A DNA stretch of 64,000 nt from contig JAQMRL010000006.1 in assembly GCA_035578175.1 (NCBI GenBank), positions 56,585,001 through 56,649,000 of the forward strand. Direction: 5' to 3'. The stretch comes from Catonia carolina. Lineage: Eukaryota > Arthropoda > Insecta > Hemiptera > Achilidae. Shown here piece after piece: positions 19,601-31,785 of the stretch (position 1 is the first letter of the stretch; the number at the start of each line of letters is the position of its first letter). The notes below the pieces were generated by a model. That model was not told where the DNA came from. It saw only the letters and a list, made by a program, of their open reading frames with translations, and did not search any database. The translations under genes were made by a program, and so were the position numbers.

Positions 19601-20865
19601 AAGAATGAAATTATATAATATAGTAACGTAGATTAGGTACATACTTTTATGTATAAATATTGTATATTTATGAAAATTTATTCCCTACGTATTCTTTCAT
19701 TTCAAAACGGTTCTCATTTTAAAAACACGCCTTGTACTTCTTTTGCCTGCTTGATAGTTGGCAAAACAAAATATATTAAAAGAATATTAAAAATATTCTA
19801 CTACAAAGAATTCAAGCGGCAACTAGAAATACAAGAATTAAGATGTGGGTAGTTTTGCAAATATAAAATAAAGAAAAAATAACGTTCCATACTTACGAGT
19901 GACATCGGATATTTTGAAGATTTTTTTATAACTTGCCAAAACTGACAAGTTACATACTACTATAAATTAACAGTAGAAGAAAAAATCGATTTATCAAACT
20001 TTGCAAAATTGGAAAAATAATTTATAAAAGTTATATCACATTTGTATTAATTTATACGCAAATCTACTGTCATAATAGAAAAAATATTTACATAAAAATA
20101 GTGTCATAAAAAATATAAATTGATTGAAATGTCCCAAATATTATGAAAACTTGTGTTTCTGTAATGATATTTATGTAACCTTATTAATGAAATCCTACAG
20201 TTTTGTGTAGATTGACCATCTTATAAACTAAAATGCATTTTAAAAAACATGAAAATTTTATAAAAGTTACATTTGAGATGAAAATATTCTTAAACGCGGT
20301 AATCTACCTTGATTTAAATACTTTACGTTATTTGTAATAAACATTTTTATTTTTGACATAAAATGTTGTTTTATGTAGTTCTATAACCATCAACTTGTCA
20401 ACGCGTCAGAAACCTACGGTAATATAAAAATGAACAGTAACTTTTTTTATTGTTTACTTATAAATAATTTACAATTTAAGATAGTCGGCTGTCAAGTAGG
20501 TATTTACCTGTATTTTATATTTTAATCAGAATAGGTTATGTCTTAATCAAAGACTCCCCTTGGGTTTTTCATAAATACTTTTATGAACAAACTATCGTAT
20601 TAAAATAAAATTTGAAAATTATATGTAATATTTTTTAAATTTTATTACAGTGTATTCATAAATAAACTAAAAGTTAGGTGTATGTACTTAACTTTAAAAT
20701 AAATACAATGTCTTTCTGGTAGTTGAAATGTTTTTAAGATACCTGTAAGAAGAGCAAAATCTTAAACATGTTTAAAGAAAATAAGTAAAAGTATTTTTTT
20801 TCTTTTAATTTTTAGAAGTCATGGATATTACGGACATTAAACGCCAAAACAGACAAAGACTGTTT
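19600..20865. other. AT-rich stretch, nothing recognised
   Basis: A 67-codon open frame at 19,649-19,852 has no recognisable features. No repeat match inside the window. Confidence 0.55.
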
Positions 20866-20869
20866 ACCA

Positions 20870-21560
20870 AAACAGACAGAGAAACATTAAGGCACCTTCT
20901 TTTGTTATTACGGCCTCATTGGACCACTTGAATCAAATTAAGAAATCCTTATTAGTTCGGTTTTAGGACTCTACGTTTTTCCCAATAATTCTTTATATTC
21001 TGGGATCTGATCTGTTTGATTTCATCTGTACAAATCATTGACGACGGAGCTCGAGTTTTTCGACGATTCTTGTGTCTTTATCTTTAAGCAATTTAAGCTG
21101 TTCAGACTTTTCTAAAAGATCTTATTCTGCCTTTTTAAGTTCTTGCATATCTTGCTTTATTTCAACCAACCACTTCGAAGGATTTTTCCACAAGTTAATT
21201 ATAGAAATGATTTGTTTAGTTACTCGATTGTCCGGTGTTCTAAGTAAATGCCTGAAGAAAGACATTCGTTTCTTCTTCATGATGTCAGTAATTGGCTCGA
21301 TTTCGTGGTAGAGTTTTGAATTAGACATTAAGATTCAGATGTCATTGAGTTTCTGTTTTTTTGTTTACGCAAGTCCTGTGGATTCTCCTTTCTTAAAAAG
21401 AATTTCAGTCATTTTCGTTTTAGTTTTAAAATTAGAAATAGTTTTACAGCAGTAAGTGACCTCGGTTTGTACTACCGTTGTATAATGTTGCAGTTTGGAT
21501 TGAATAGAGAGGTCTTCTTTGTTGTATGTATTCTTGGTAAGTTGCAGGGCTTTCGTTATT
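20870..21560 (-). mobile_element. C-terminal half of a LINE related to the 30 kb element
   Basis: On the minus strand, blocks correspond in order to the C-terminus of the LINE at 30-31.7 kb: a KLQHYTTVV block (versus KIRHYNTVI there), then YHEIEPITDIMKKKRMSFFR (versus a DMRKRRLKFFGHIMR block there), then RTPDNRVTK (versus LPDHRVTK). Frame is broken by stops near 21,330 and after 21,122. The RT core is missing. Dead fragment. Confidence 0.65.
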
Positions 21561-21711
21561 TTATTGGTTCTAATTTTCCTACGTAATAAGGCGCTATTAT
21601 AATACTACGAACAAAAATATTTTTCCTTTATATATAAGTCATCCAATATGTTATACTAAAAACATTTCTGTTACTTTACATCCAAGCTACGCAATCTCTT
21701 CCCTTTACACC

Positions 21712-22205
21712 TTAACACGTTCAGCGCTACCCAAATATTCAAAACTTCACCGAGTGGCTGAATTTTTTTTATGTTTTTTTTTTGTTAGTCTATCAGGAGA
21801 ACATGTTTTTATACTGGTTTTGCAATTTATTCATTGCAAAATGTTAGTTTTGTAGGAAATAATGTTGGACGTTCCGGAACGTCTTTAGCCATTAGGTTCC
21901 ATCTTCATTAGGAATGACTGAATGGCGTTCCAGAACGTCTTTGTTATTTAAACATACATCAGATTAATGGAAAAAGGAAGCGAAAGGATAGCGATAACTA
22001 TTACACCAGTAATTTGGTTAGCTCGTCTACTAGTTCAAAAATTTGTTCTTTTATTGTATTTCTGAAAACATTTTTAAATGTTTTATTTATATGATATTTT
22101 ATGGATTTGTGCTTGAAGTACTTTGGAGTTTCAAACATTTTCGGTGAATATTACCAAAATTTTTTTTTTGACGATAAACGCCACGAGTGGCCGGTAATTT
22201 AGCAG
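21712..22205 (+). repeat. TTAA-starting repeat with paired palindromes, possible piggyBac-like remnant
   Basis: TTAA (21,712-21,715) is followed by CACGTTCAGCGC, a form seen at piggyBac-like ends. Inside are the perfect 16 bp palindrome GACGTTCCGGAACGTC (21,868-21,883) and a near copy (21,924-21,939) in direct orientation, and two GAGTGGC words (about 21,761 and 22,190). No matching right end with TTAA was found, so the right limit is arbitrary. Confidence 0.35.
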
Positions 22206-22840
22206 CCTCAATATTACAAAATCTTTGCATAAACGCCTGACATAAAAATGTCAGAAGGTATTAAAGCACCTATGTTTGATGCATAATACAACATGACTGC
22301 ATAAATACATATTTCATCTATTCTAAACACCTTGTAGCATGAAATACCTACAAATTTTAATAACAAAACTGTTTATAAGGTAGCCTACAGAAGTTTATAG
22401 AGCTGTTTAATAGTTTAATTTTAATAAATTTTCTTTGACTTTTAAAATAAAAAAGTAAAATACTTCATAAACTTTATTACTTAATAAACGAACTTCAACT
22501 CATCCAAACTTAAATAACGAAGTACAAGAAAAGTTAACAAGTAGCGTGATGGCTGCTGTTGCCCAGATTTTACAACTACTGTACAAAGAGACCTTGAACA
22601 AACTATGAAAAAATAAATGGGAAAAGTACATACAGTAGCGGTGAGTAATTCACATGTTACAGCCGTAGCGGTGAAATGTGGAACTAACATCCCACAGATT
22701 ATCTGGAATTGAAACTTGGTAAATAATGAAGATATTAATGATTTACTCACAACAACTACGTCTTTATATTGTACAGGTTATGAAAATTGATTAGAAAATT
22801 AATTAGTAATAAGATGGCTTATCGTTTTATTTGTGTTTTG
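22205..22840. other. No gene recognised
   Basis: An 89-codon minus-strand frame (22,481-22,750) is Leu/Phe-rich without motif support. A word TAGCGGTGA occurs twice (22,636 and 22,668). Confidence 0.5.
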
Positions 22841-22843
22841 TAT

Positions 22844-23275
22844 TTTAACCCTTTATAGGTCCTTCGGTAAGTATACTTACCACTGCCAATAACGTCAATT
22901 TTTTTAAGAATAAGCTATGCAGTTGAACCCTATTAGGATTTTATGGTTTTATAGATGTTCTCTGGTAAGTACGCTATCCACATTTTGAAATTAGTGCGCA
23001 GCAACCGTTTGCTTCTTGAGTTACACGAATGCGGTAAGGATTCATACCTACGTACGCAACCGTGTTCTTTTGTTGTTACTTTTGTACAGTGCTTAGAAAA
23101 TTCGAGATTTTTATGGAAAAGCAAGCATTCATGCTTATATAAAGTTGAGATAAGTTATTCTACACATTTTTCTGTTATATAGGACTACAAGTTGTTTTAA
23201 TAAGCATTCTTACCACTAAACATTATGTGATTCCCATTTCAATAAACGTTCTTTGGTAAGTATAGTTACCAGGTT
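22844..23275 (+). repeat. Dispersed direct repeats of a 16 bp palindrome GGTAAGTATACTTACC
   Basis: The perfect palindrome is at 22,866-22,881. Near copies in the same orientation and the same context (a TTCTTTGG-like lead) are at 22,964-22,979 (GGTAAGTACGCTATCC) and 23,255-23,270 (GGTAAGTATAGTTACC). The first is preceded by TTAACCCTTTATAGG, a piggyBac-like start. A shorter relative, TCCTTACGGTAAG, occurs near 26,768. Confidence 0.6.
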
Positions 23276-23439
23276 TTATCATAAAAAAGAAATATCTTAC
23301 TGTTCTGGCACTAGAAATACATTATTCAAGTCCCTATTAAACAAAATTTAACAATTTACATCATGTATATTTTACCCCGTACCTCTAGTGCGGAACTATC
23401 CACTGCACCTTAAAAAATAGCATCAGTAAAACACAAGGA

Positions 23440-23830
23440 TGAGATTTTATAAAACAATACCAGTCCCAACCCTACTATATGGCAGTGAAACTTGGATGCT
23501 ATCAAAGCGATAGGAGAGTAGATTGCATCCGAAATGAAATTTTTCGACGTACGTTTGGGTGTAGTAGAGAAGATTGTTACAGGAATACTGACGTAAGGAA
23601 AGAACTCAACATCTTCTCTATTATACGACAAGGTATCTCAGAAGCGAATGCAGTGGTTAGAGCACGTGAACAGAATGAGGGAGGATAGGATACCTAAGCA
23701 GACACTGAGCTATTAGCCGGAGGGCAAGAGAAAACGTGGACGCCCGAGAAAGAGATGGGCAGATTTGAGAGGTTTCGAACACGTAGATATACCTAATACT
23801 TGAAAGGCAAAAGAAGATCTCTTCAGTACC
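23440..23830 (+). mobile_element. C-terminal fragment of non-LTR element, family R3
   Basis: Encodes in changing frames PTLLYGSETWML, an FRRTFGCSREDCYRNTDVRK block, a WLEHVNRMREDRIPKQTL block and a GKRKRGRPRKRW-type basic end, then CCTAATACTTGAAAGGCAAAAGAAG. This order (last palm/thumb strands, then C-terminal basic domain) is typical of LINE ORF2. Same family as 53,345-53,640 on the other strand. Stops near 23,712. Confidence 0.75.
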
Positions 23831-24149
23831 TTTTACCAGGATTGGACCTTCAAAGAAGCTTTAAAGGGTGTAAAAGACTGAATTCGTTTAGAAATTAAAA
23901 TATTCGGTGAGAATTAGGTGTTGGTTTTCTTTAGTGGAATTCCCCGAAAATCAACTGACCATCATCAAAAAATGTCTCCACAAACGATTTTCAGACTGGC
24001 CAAAGACTGATCTAGATGATTTCCAGACTGACCTAGATGGACCTAGATAGATGATGAAACAAATCCTGGGATCTTATCTTTGAATTGTAGAAGATATTAT
24101 TAATTTTATATAAGTTCTTATTAAAGAGGAATTAATTATGCATGCATAT

Positions 24150-24656
24150 TTAATTATATATATATTCTTTGAATTCATGGTAAACATTTAGTTGAAAAAT
24201 TAGGTTACAGTTTTTACAGAAAAAAATGCATATCTTAACGGCTAAATCAAGAAAATTTACAGGAATTCTTATTGTTGCTAGTAAAACTATTGAGAGGTTT
24301 GTTAATAGTGTTTGTAGTGTCTGTGTTTTTCCTCGTTTAGGGATGACTTTAGACAACGTGAAGTGAATATAGACTTTCCTGGAAGCTCTTTGTGCAGCTC
24401 ACATTCTCAGCAGGGTTTTTCTTTCTTCTGTCCACCTGGCGTTCTGTTTTTGCTCTTCATGGAGCCCTTAAAGTCCGTAATCAGTTGTCTGAATTTGGTT
24501 TGGTTCATTAAGTTTTCTCGGTTTATTCCAGTTTTCTCAATATCCTTTCTGACTTCTTTATTACCAATATTATCCGACACCTTAGGTCTATTTTATAGTT
24601 TCTTAGAAATTTCTTCAGTCAAATTGTTGTCTACTAAACTACTAAACAATATGTAA
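24150..24656 (-). mobile_element. LINE C-terminal remnant related to the 30 kb element
   Basis: The minus strand reads VRKDIEKTGINRENLMNQTKFR, corresponding to the HVKKDLVLANITDNEVTNRNSFR region of the 30 kb LINE, then a Lys/Arg-rich TPGGQKKEKP stretch. The opposite-strand 97-codon frame is a shadow of this. About 250 bp recognisable; the rest (to 24,150) would be 3' untranslated sequence. Confidence 0.5.
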
Positions 24657-24969
24657 TTAAAACTACTTAGCAAACGTAATTTTAACTAATAAAATTTATA
24701 TATATTTTTAATTTATTTAGTTGTGACCGTAATAAAATATTTTAATTAACTAATTTATTAATAAATACTTTTGTAAGTTTAAAAGGAAGTTGTAACGTTT
24801 ATTAATAATCAGATACCGAAAAACCTGGAATATACGAAACAGTAGGCCTATATAAATGATAAAGTTTTTCTTGCTGCAAATTGAGTTTTTCACTTAATTT
24901 GTTTTTGTACAACTGTGCGGTTTTGCACAGCCAGTAAATATGCATACAATAATATTTATCTTTTTAAAC

Positions 24970-25345
24970 ATGACAGCGGTGTTAAGGAGGACACTTTTAA
25001 ATATTCCAAACTCCCACTTTATCTAAAACTACTAGTTTATAAGTGGTACCTTAGACCCGTTTGGACGTAGGCTATAACAACCAAATTTACTGTTGTGCCA
25101 AACCGTCAGTCATTTTGAAAATACAACGTTTTCAGTCCAAGCTGTTAAGACAGATAACTAGTGATCTGTTTTACGTAACGCACGACACACTACACACAGA
25201 CTTAAACGTCCCATACATCAACGATGTGTTCCTGCACACATACACGCGATTTAAAAATAAATCACCCAATAACCCGAACCAGCTCATCTTTGACCTAGAA
25301 ACACTAGATTTACCAATTGTCCCTATACGAAGACTGAAACAACTC
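24970..25345 (+). mobile_element. Jockey-type LINE C-terminal fragment
   Basis: An open 95-codon frame from 25,061 covers IQRFQSKLLRQITSDLFYVT, a HTDLNVPYINDV block and a final PIRRLKQL, the hallmark end of Jockey-clade ORF2. Upstream to about 24,970 the fit continues in other frames. The C-terminus itself is uninterrupted; everything 5' of it is missing. Confidence 0.75.
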
Positions 25346-25349
25346 TAGA

Positions 25350-27035
25350 GTAGGGATGATATCATGAGACGTGAAAATTAAAGAAAAACAAAAATATTAA
25401 ATAATTAAAAATAATGAACTATTAACTTAATGATTACGGTTGGAGTACTGTCAATAGGCAGCGATCTCCTCAATGTCTTCAAATTGTCAATATTTGTATC
25501 TATTTTTTTATCAAATTTGCTTGTTGTAAATTTTATACAGTTGCAAATAAAAAATATCTTGTATAGTAAAAAAATGGAGGACATCATCACTCATTAGTAG
25601 GTTTCCCGCAGTTAATTACTAAATTTAGCCTTTTAATAATTTTAATCTATTAATTAAGACTTTAAAATTTTAGGACTATTTAATTAATAATAGTAACTTT
25701 AATAACTTATTTATTTATACTTATATTTATTTAATGTTAACTTTAATTACTTTTAATGTTTTTATTAAGGTTAATTAAATTTTTCTCTTCTTTCTCAATG
25801 AGTAATTTAGACTAATCCAAGTCTCTAAAAATTTGCTTAAAAAATTGAAACTTTTTTTGGAAAAATTATTTATCTGAAAAGCCGGACAAAAAGTATTTTG
25901 TATGGAGATAAAAGATAGTCTACAATTAAACTTGCCGACTATTGTTAATATTTTTATTTACAAGAATTATTATGTAATTCTTAAAATTATGAAAATATAT
26001 TCTATAAAATACAGGAATAGTTTCATGTAATCTTTTTTAAACTTTCTGTTATTTAAATATCCAGCTGTATTTTAATATAAAAAACCATCTCTAATTATTT
26101 CTATTTGTAACGACTAATTAAAGTACGTAGTTAATATTCATAGAAAAACAAATCCATAAAAGATTTAATCTATTTAGTATCATTAGTTTCGATCTATTGA
26201 TAGTTATTTCATTTATATCGATTTTTTGTTTGTTGAATAATTTTACAACGATTATATTCTTGAATTGTAATTGAATAAATTAACTGATTTAAATAAATTT
26301 TATAAAATATTTATCAATTAATTACTAAAATACAATTAAATAAATAAGTTAAATGTTGATAGAATTAATTACCGGCTTATGATACGTTTCTATTACAAAA
26401 TTGTTTAATTACTTTAATAGGCCTTCGGGCCAGCCCAGTCAGTCAGCTGGTAGTAAGTCGCTATTATTTGTTAAGTAACACCGGTTGGGCAAGTGACTTT
26501 GTATGGTGACCAGCTGACAGCAATCCGTGAAGAAACTCTATTGCGGGTCTCTGTCAAACTCATGCCTAATTCACGTCAAATAGTACAGCAAAGCAACGAT
26601 CAAATTGGGTAGTTGTCAATAATGTAAAGTTCCCGATAACAAATAAAAGCTACAAAAAGTTAAAAACAAAATTCTTTAATAGGGATTCCTTTATGCTATT
26701 TCATGAATTCAGTACTATCCTAGATAAAACCATGAAATATCTATTATATGTGAATATCAGTGAATAGGTCCTTACGGTAAGAATTTTTATTAATTACATT
26801 TACTAGTTTTATGCATAACCCACCGGGTTTGTCTAAAGGTACAGTCGTCACTATTTAAAAAAAAATCGTAAAAGCCGTTTTGAGAAAATCACAAAAAGTG
26901 AAAAATTACACGAATAAACTGCTATTTCTGGTTGACAGATTTTGATAAAAATATTTGTGTCAGGGTTTTTGTAGTACCTAACTAAAGCTCAAAGTTTCAA
27001 CTCTGTACGCTATTACATTTTTGACATATTTTGTT
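25350..27035. other. Very AT-rich stretch, no gene recognised
   Basis: No ORF of interest. A GC-rich hairpin GGCCTTCGGGCC (about 26,421) sits in a locally GC-richer block (26,420-26,590) that I cannot assign. Confidence 0.55.
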
Positions 27036-27036
27036 T

Positions 27037-27080
27037 ACACACGCGCGCGCGCACTTACACGCACACATACTCACACACCA
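27037..27080. repeat. CA/CG dinucleotide microsatellite
   Basis: Alternating ACACGCGCGCGCGCAC followed by imperfect CA repeats. Confidence 0.8.
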
Positions 27081-27269
27081 ATTACTAAAAACATATTTTT
27101 GGGTTCAGAGGGTCTGAAAACCTGTACTATATTCTGAGAAACCTCAAATTAAAAAAAGACTTGATAAAATACTGTTCCTCCCTATACATCGATATTTATT
27201 TTTTTTAAATCCCTAATTTGCTTACGTTACAATCCGTTAAATTAAAAAACAATAGGTAAACCCATAACC

Positions 27270-27535
27270 CAATAAGATGATGATGTGAAGACTATGACGT
27301 GTAAATGAGGTGTAGTTTTTTACAGTCTCAGGCCAACCATTCCGGAAATACTATGTTAAATCGAACTCCAACCATCTAAATTCATTGGTGGCAACTTTCT
27401 AGTATTCAAATCCGAATCAAAATAATAATTATCTTTAGTAGGATTTGAACCAGGAACTTTTGACTCTGAAAATCAGCTGTTAAGCAGCTGATTTGAGGCG
27501 ACGACTTTACCACTAGATCATCCCCGTAGGATTTG
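27270..27535 (-). mobile_element. tRNA-derived SINE of a second type, fused to repeat family A
   Basis: On the minus strand a tRNA-like head carries an A box (TGATCTAGTGGTAAAG) and a B box (GGTTCAAATCC) about 70 bases apart. A body follows with GATGGTTGGAGTTCGATT and GGCCTGAGACTGTA, and a short ATC-repeat tail near 27,285. It directly follows the A/C-rich tail of repeat family A (27,536 onward), giving a composite unit. Pol III boxes are well kept compared with the other SINE copies here. Confidence 0.65.
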
Positions 27536-27930
27536 TTGTTGTTTAGGTCAACAGCCAAAAGGCTGGTTTGAACCTGTAGAGGTTTTACTAAGTAAAACGA
27601 GGAGTGAGGTGGTTTACCATTGCCTATCTCACTGAGTGGAAAAGTACGCTTATCAGCATTCCGGGCTCTCTGAAAAGCACATATTTTCCACTCTGCAAAT
27701 GACACCTTCAATTCATTCACCACAGGGTCTGGCTGTATAATGAAATTCATTACTTTCAGAGGAGATAACTCTGATTAGTGTCTTTTACACCTCTATCTCT
27801 TCTGTTCTTAAATAAATCAGTCATTTAATTGACTAACCATGTGATAAGAAACAGAACTATTTATTTTAGCCCTGCAACGAACATATTGAGTGTAAATAAT
27901 TTGATACGCCACCTGCCTGTTCGGGGCAGA
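27536..27930 (-). repeat. Interspersed repeat family A, copy 2
   Basis: Full-length-looking copy on the minus strand, from GAACAGGCAGGTGG near 27,925 to CTAAACAACAACAAAT near 27,536. A 114-codon open frame across it (27,406-27,750) is chance; a similar 79-codon frame in the 49.8 kb copy comes from the shared sequence rather than a conserved protein. Confidence 0.8.
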
Positions 27931-27939
27931 TCCCTAGGA

Positions 27940-29880
27940 TTTATAAATTCATAAATATAGTAGGACAATTAAAAGTAACGTATGGTTAATAATGTTACGT
28001 AGAAAGAAATCTTCTAGAAAAATGTTTGATTTGATCTCCATTGCACTAAATTATAAGTATACTACGCATAATAATAAAATAAAACATAACGGAATATAAT
28101 ATTTCCCTTTTCTTTATATTAGAACGCATTTATAATATATTTTAATATTTACACAGAAGGTATTAGATTGTTTAGTAGCGTATTGTAAAAGTTACAATGA
28201 TCAACAATACTACACACTTACCAATTTATGTTATTACACTTATGCTCATTGAAGTGTAGCATACACCCCGCGCACGAGTGTAATACGTAGTCATTCATAA
28301 ACTTTGATTAAGTATACTCTACATGTAACACACGCTCTGCATTCAACCACAAGTGCTTTTTTAAAGGTATAATATGCATTAAAATATTTTATTTAAATTC
28401 CAACGGGTGGTCAAAAATTTTATTGACATTCCTTTATTTTTTTCATGATGTATCATAATGTAACACTCAAGTTCTTTTGAGATCTGGGTACAATAAATAA
28501 TAAACAGACTTACTTTAAAGTTATAACAATTATTTTTTGACACAATTAATAATTAAAATTAATTATTAAGTTTAGACTAGTAACAAATCACAATTTAATC
28601 GGTCATTTCAGAAACCCCTAAGTCAAAAAAAAACTAACTTTTGGAACTTGAAATAAAAAACTTGTAATTAATTATTGTTTTAATTAAAAAATATAAATTT
28701 TTCAGAGGGCTGTCCCCTTTAATATAAAGTAAACTTTAATCTTTTCTAAGGTAAGCCACATATTTACAAAAATTGAAAATTTAGACTAAAGCTGTTCTGA
28801 AATAAATAGGAGTAATATGTTGACTTACGTTGTTTTCTGTAAAATACGTTGTTAGACCAGAAGAAAATTGTGTTGTACAATTAGTATTCATTTATTTATT
28901 TCAGTAGTTTACATTATGAATTAAAATAGCTTTTTTCAATCAATAATTGAAATTCTTAACTTTAAGAAAGAAAAATTTTGATTTTCAGCGCTATTCACGT
29001 TCTTCATCGTTGTCATAAACAGTTATTTATACACCTTAAAAAGGTTTTTTGCATAGGATTTTTGTATGACCTGTTCCACTAGAAAGTAAAGTTCAAGCTT
29101 CAAAAAAAATGTCGACTCTCATATTTTTAATTAGAAGGAAGCCCTTAATATCCCTAAGGGTATGGCTTTTCTTAGTATTATATATTACTTACGGAAAGAC
29201 AGACTTGTGATTTTTGTAGGGATGGTTTGTTTACATTCAGTTAGTTCTAAAACGCACTAAAGAAAAAATGTAAAATTTTGACTTATTGGGTTTCTGAAAT
29301 GATTGATTGAATTAAGATTACTTCAGTTAAATTTATTACAAAACTTAAAACTTCAACTAAACTCAGCATTAAAATAATGTCAGTTAACAATAAAACAATC
29401 ATTTATCTGTCCACTACTTCTTATAACCTCTTATAATAATATTCACTTAATAACTTAATAATGTAATTAAGAATATTGGTCTCGTTACACACTATTTCAA
29501 AACAGCCCGACAATACTAATTTCATTCATAGTCCAAATACTAACTAGTTCACTACAAAGGTATTAACTGTTTTTATACCTGGAGTCTAATAATTCATCAA
29601 ACAATCGAGACCCTTCTAACATTTTCTCTGCTTTACCAGAAACGAACGTTTTTACTTTTTTCGATTACCGAGAATTCTTATTCAAAACATTTCGTTTTTC
29701 AATAAACTCAACTTCAAACAATGCACAATTACTTACAATAAACAATTATATTTCCTTAACTATTGCGAGTATTACTGTAATATTGTTACAATAATATTAT
29801 AATAGTAATAAGACCAATCTGGACCAACGGAGTACAATTTTAAAGTTCTTCTAAACAGCCATAAACAAACTAGACAATAA
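27940..29880. other. AT-rich stretch, nothing recognised
   Basis: No ORF over 60 codons and no match to the repeats named elsewhere in the window. Confidence 0.55.
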
Positions 29881-29929
29881 TAATAATAATAATAATAATA
29901 ATCTTTATTATTATTATACTACAACACAC
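29881..29929. repeat. (AAT)n-CTTTATT left flank of the 30 kb LINE
   Basis: A run of AAT repeats followed by CTTTATTATTATTATACTACAACACA. The right flank of the LINE (31,786-31,830) repeats the AAT run, CTTTATT and, more loosely, TACAACA. Candidate long target duplication, or two tails of older minus-strand elements ending AATAAAG(ATT)n. Confidence 0.6.
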
Positions 29930-31785
29930 AGGGATTTTACAAGACGTTTTCAAACCATATCAAAGGTTATACCCCTCAAAATGTATGTTTTCGTAAACCG
30001 GATGGGAATCTAGCATTAAATGATGAAGAAAACTGTGAAGAATTAGCCAAATATTTTGAAAATCTCTTGAACTGCCCAGAGCCATTAAAAGCTCTCACAG
30101 TATCCAACATCTTAGCCCCAGAACAAGAGGATTCTACACCACCATCTGAGGAAGAAATTGTGAAACACATTAAAAATTTGAAAAATAACAAAGCATCGGG
30201 CGAAGATGGTATTGTAGCTGATTTTCTGAAACTCCTGGGGTCCAAGTCAAGAAAAGAGCTAGTCGAAATTATACAGAATGTATGGGTCACTGACGAAGTG
30301 CCAGATGATTGGAAATGCGCCCTAATTCATCCATTACATAAAAAAGGGGACAAAACCAATGTAAATAATTTAGAGGTATTTCCCTACTTCTTGTAGCATA
30401 TAAGATTCTCTCAGCTTGTATTCTTGAACGAACGCAAAAACAACTTTGGAACCCAAAATCTCTGATTTTCAAGCTGGCTTCAGGTCTAACAGATCGTGCT
30501 CAGAACAAATACTGAACTTGAAATTGATAACAAAGTTGAGAAAAATGCGTGGAAAACCAACAGTTTGTTGTTTTGTTGATTTCAAGAAAGCCTACGACTC
30601 AATCCACAGACCCACACTTTTTAAAATTCTCGAAGAAAAAGGACTAGATAAGAAAACTCGGAAAATAATTGAACAAACATTAACAAATACAATATCCAAA
30701 GTAAAATGGAAACTTTCAAAGCCGTTTGAGATAAGGACTGGCGTCAGACAAGGTGATGGTTTGTCTCCGTTGTTATTCAACATAGTTCTGGATAGAGTGA
30801 TGGAAGAGTGGGAGAGGAAACTCAAAGAGGGAAACCTCTGGAAGCCAATCTCGCTTGGGACTAAGAAAAATAATCTGCAAATACCTTACTTGGCTTTTGT
30901 AGATGATCTTGCAATAATGGCAGACTCGGGCGAAGTTGCAATAAAGCAGATAGAGACTCTGAAAGAATGTGCAGAAAAAGTTGGTTTACAGGTGTCCTTT
31001 GAAAAAACAGTGTTCACAACTACAAACCTAGAAGTTGCCAGACTGCAAACCAAATATGGAACAATCAACAGGGTGTCTTTTTTTAAATATTTAGAAGAAG
31101 TTATTTCGGAGAAATTTTCACAGCAGGAGAGAATAAAGAAAGCTCGTAAAGGCCTAGGGCTGGTGCAATTTATTTATAATAAAAAATGCTTGTCTCTTCA
31201 CACAAAAATTAGACACTACAACACAGTGATCAAGCCATCAATGCTTTATGCCAGTGAGACCCTGAACCTCAACAGGAAAGCCGATTTAGAAAATTTGAAA
31301 AAGGAGGAAAGGAAAATAATAAGGAAAATTTTCGGTCCAAGATTAACTGAAAACGGTTATAGATTGCAAAAAAATAACACAGTTGAGCAATATTCAAATA
31401 TTGTAACAGACATGAGGAAAAGACGTCTTAAATTTTTTGGTCATATCATGAGGCTTCCTGATCATAGAGTTACAAAAAATATGGTAAAATATGTAGCTTC
31501 ACTTGTCAATGGAGGGAAATGGATTCGACACGTTAAGAAAGATCTAGTTCTGGCAAACATTACTGATAATGAAGTTACCAATCGAAATAGTTTTAGAACG
31601 AAAATTAATGAATGGGAGATTATTCCAGAGGTTAAAATTCCAAGAGTTGGAACAAGATGGAGTGAGGAAAGAAAAGCTGATTTTTCTCAGAAAATGAAAG
31701 GCTGGTGGGCAAACAAGAAACACCAAGTCCAATAATCAATGATCGTGAATAATGCTCAGCGTCTTCCACTTTGGGAGCTCTACGG
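29930..31785 (+). mobile_element. 5'-truncated non-LTR retrotransposon with reverse transcriptase
   Basis: Coding starts at once after the left flank (about 29,930, GFYKTFSNHIKGY...) and runs open through 30,396 with the RT N-terminal region (NNKASGEDGI, PLHKKGD). Two frameshifts, near 30,370 and 30,450, break it. A 429-codon frame (30,446-31,735) then carries the RT core: AGFRSNRSC, VDFKKAYDSIH, RTGVRQGDGLSPLLFN, catalytic box FVDD (30,896-30,907; FADD in most relatives), and a long C-terminal domain ending in a Trp/Lys-rich tail. Endonuclease is missing through 5' truncation. The 3' end has TAA repeats. Fairly young by its long open part but not active. Clade is not certain (not Jockey or R1). 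Confidence 0.85.

Noticed and set aside
24363..24656. 97-codon hydrophobic + strand frame
   Set aside because: Antisense to a recognisable LINE C-terminus; composition explained by that.
27406..27750. 114-codon minus frame that resembles the 79-codon frame at 49,812-50,051
   Set aside because: The likeness comes from the shared non-coding repeat A; the other copies are interrupted.
29881..29910. CRISPR-like repeat
   Set aside because: A simple AAT microsatellite; no spacers, and the context is eukaryotic.
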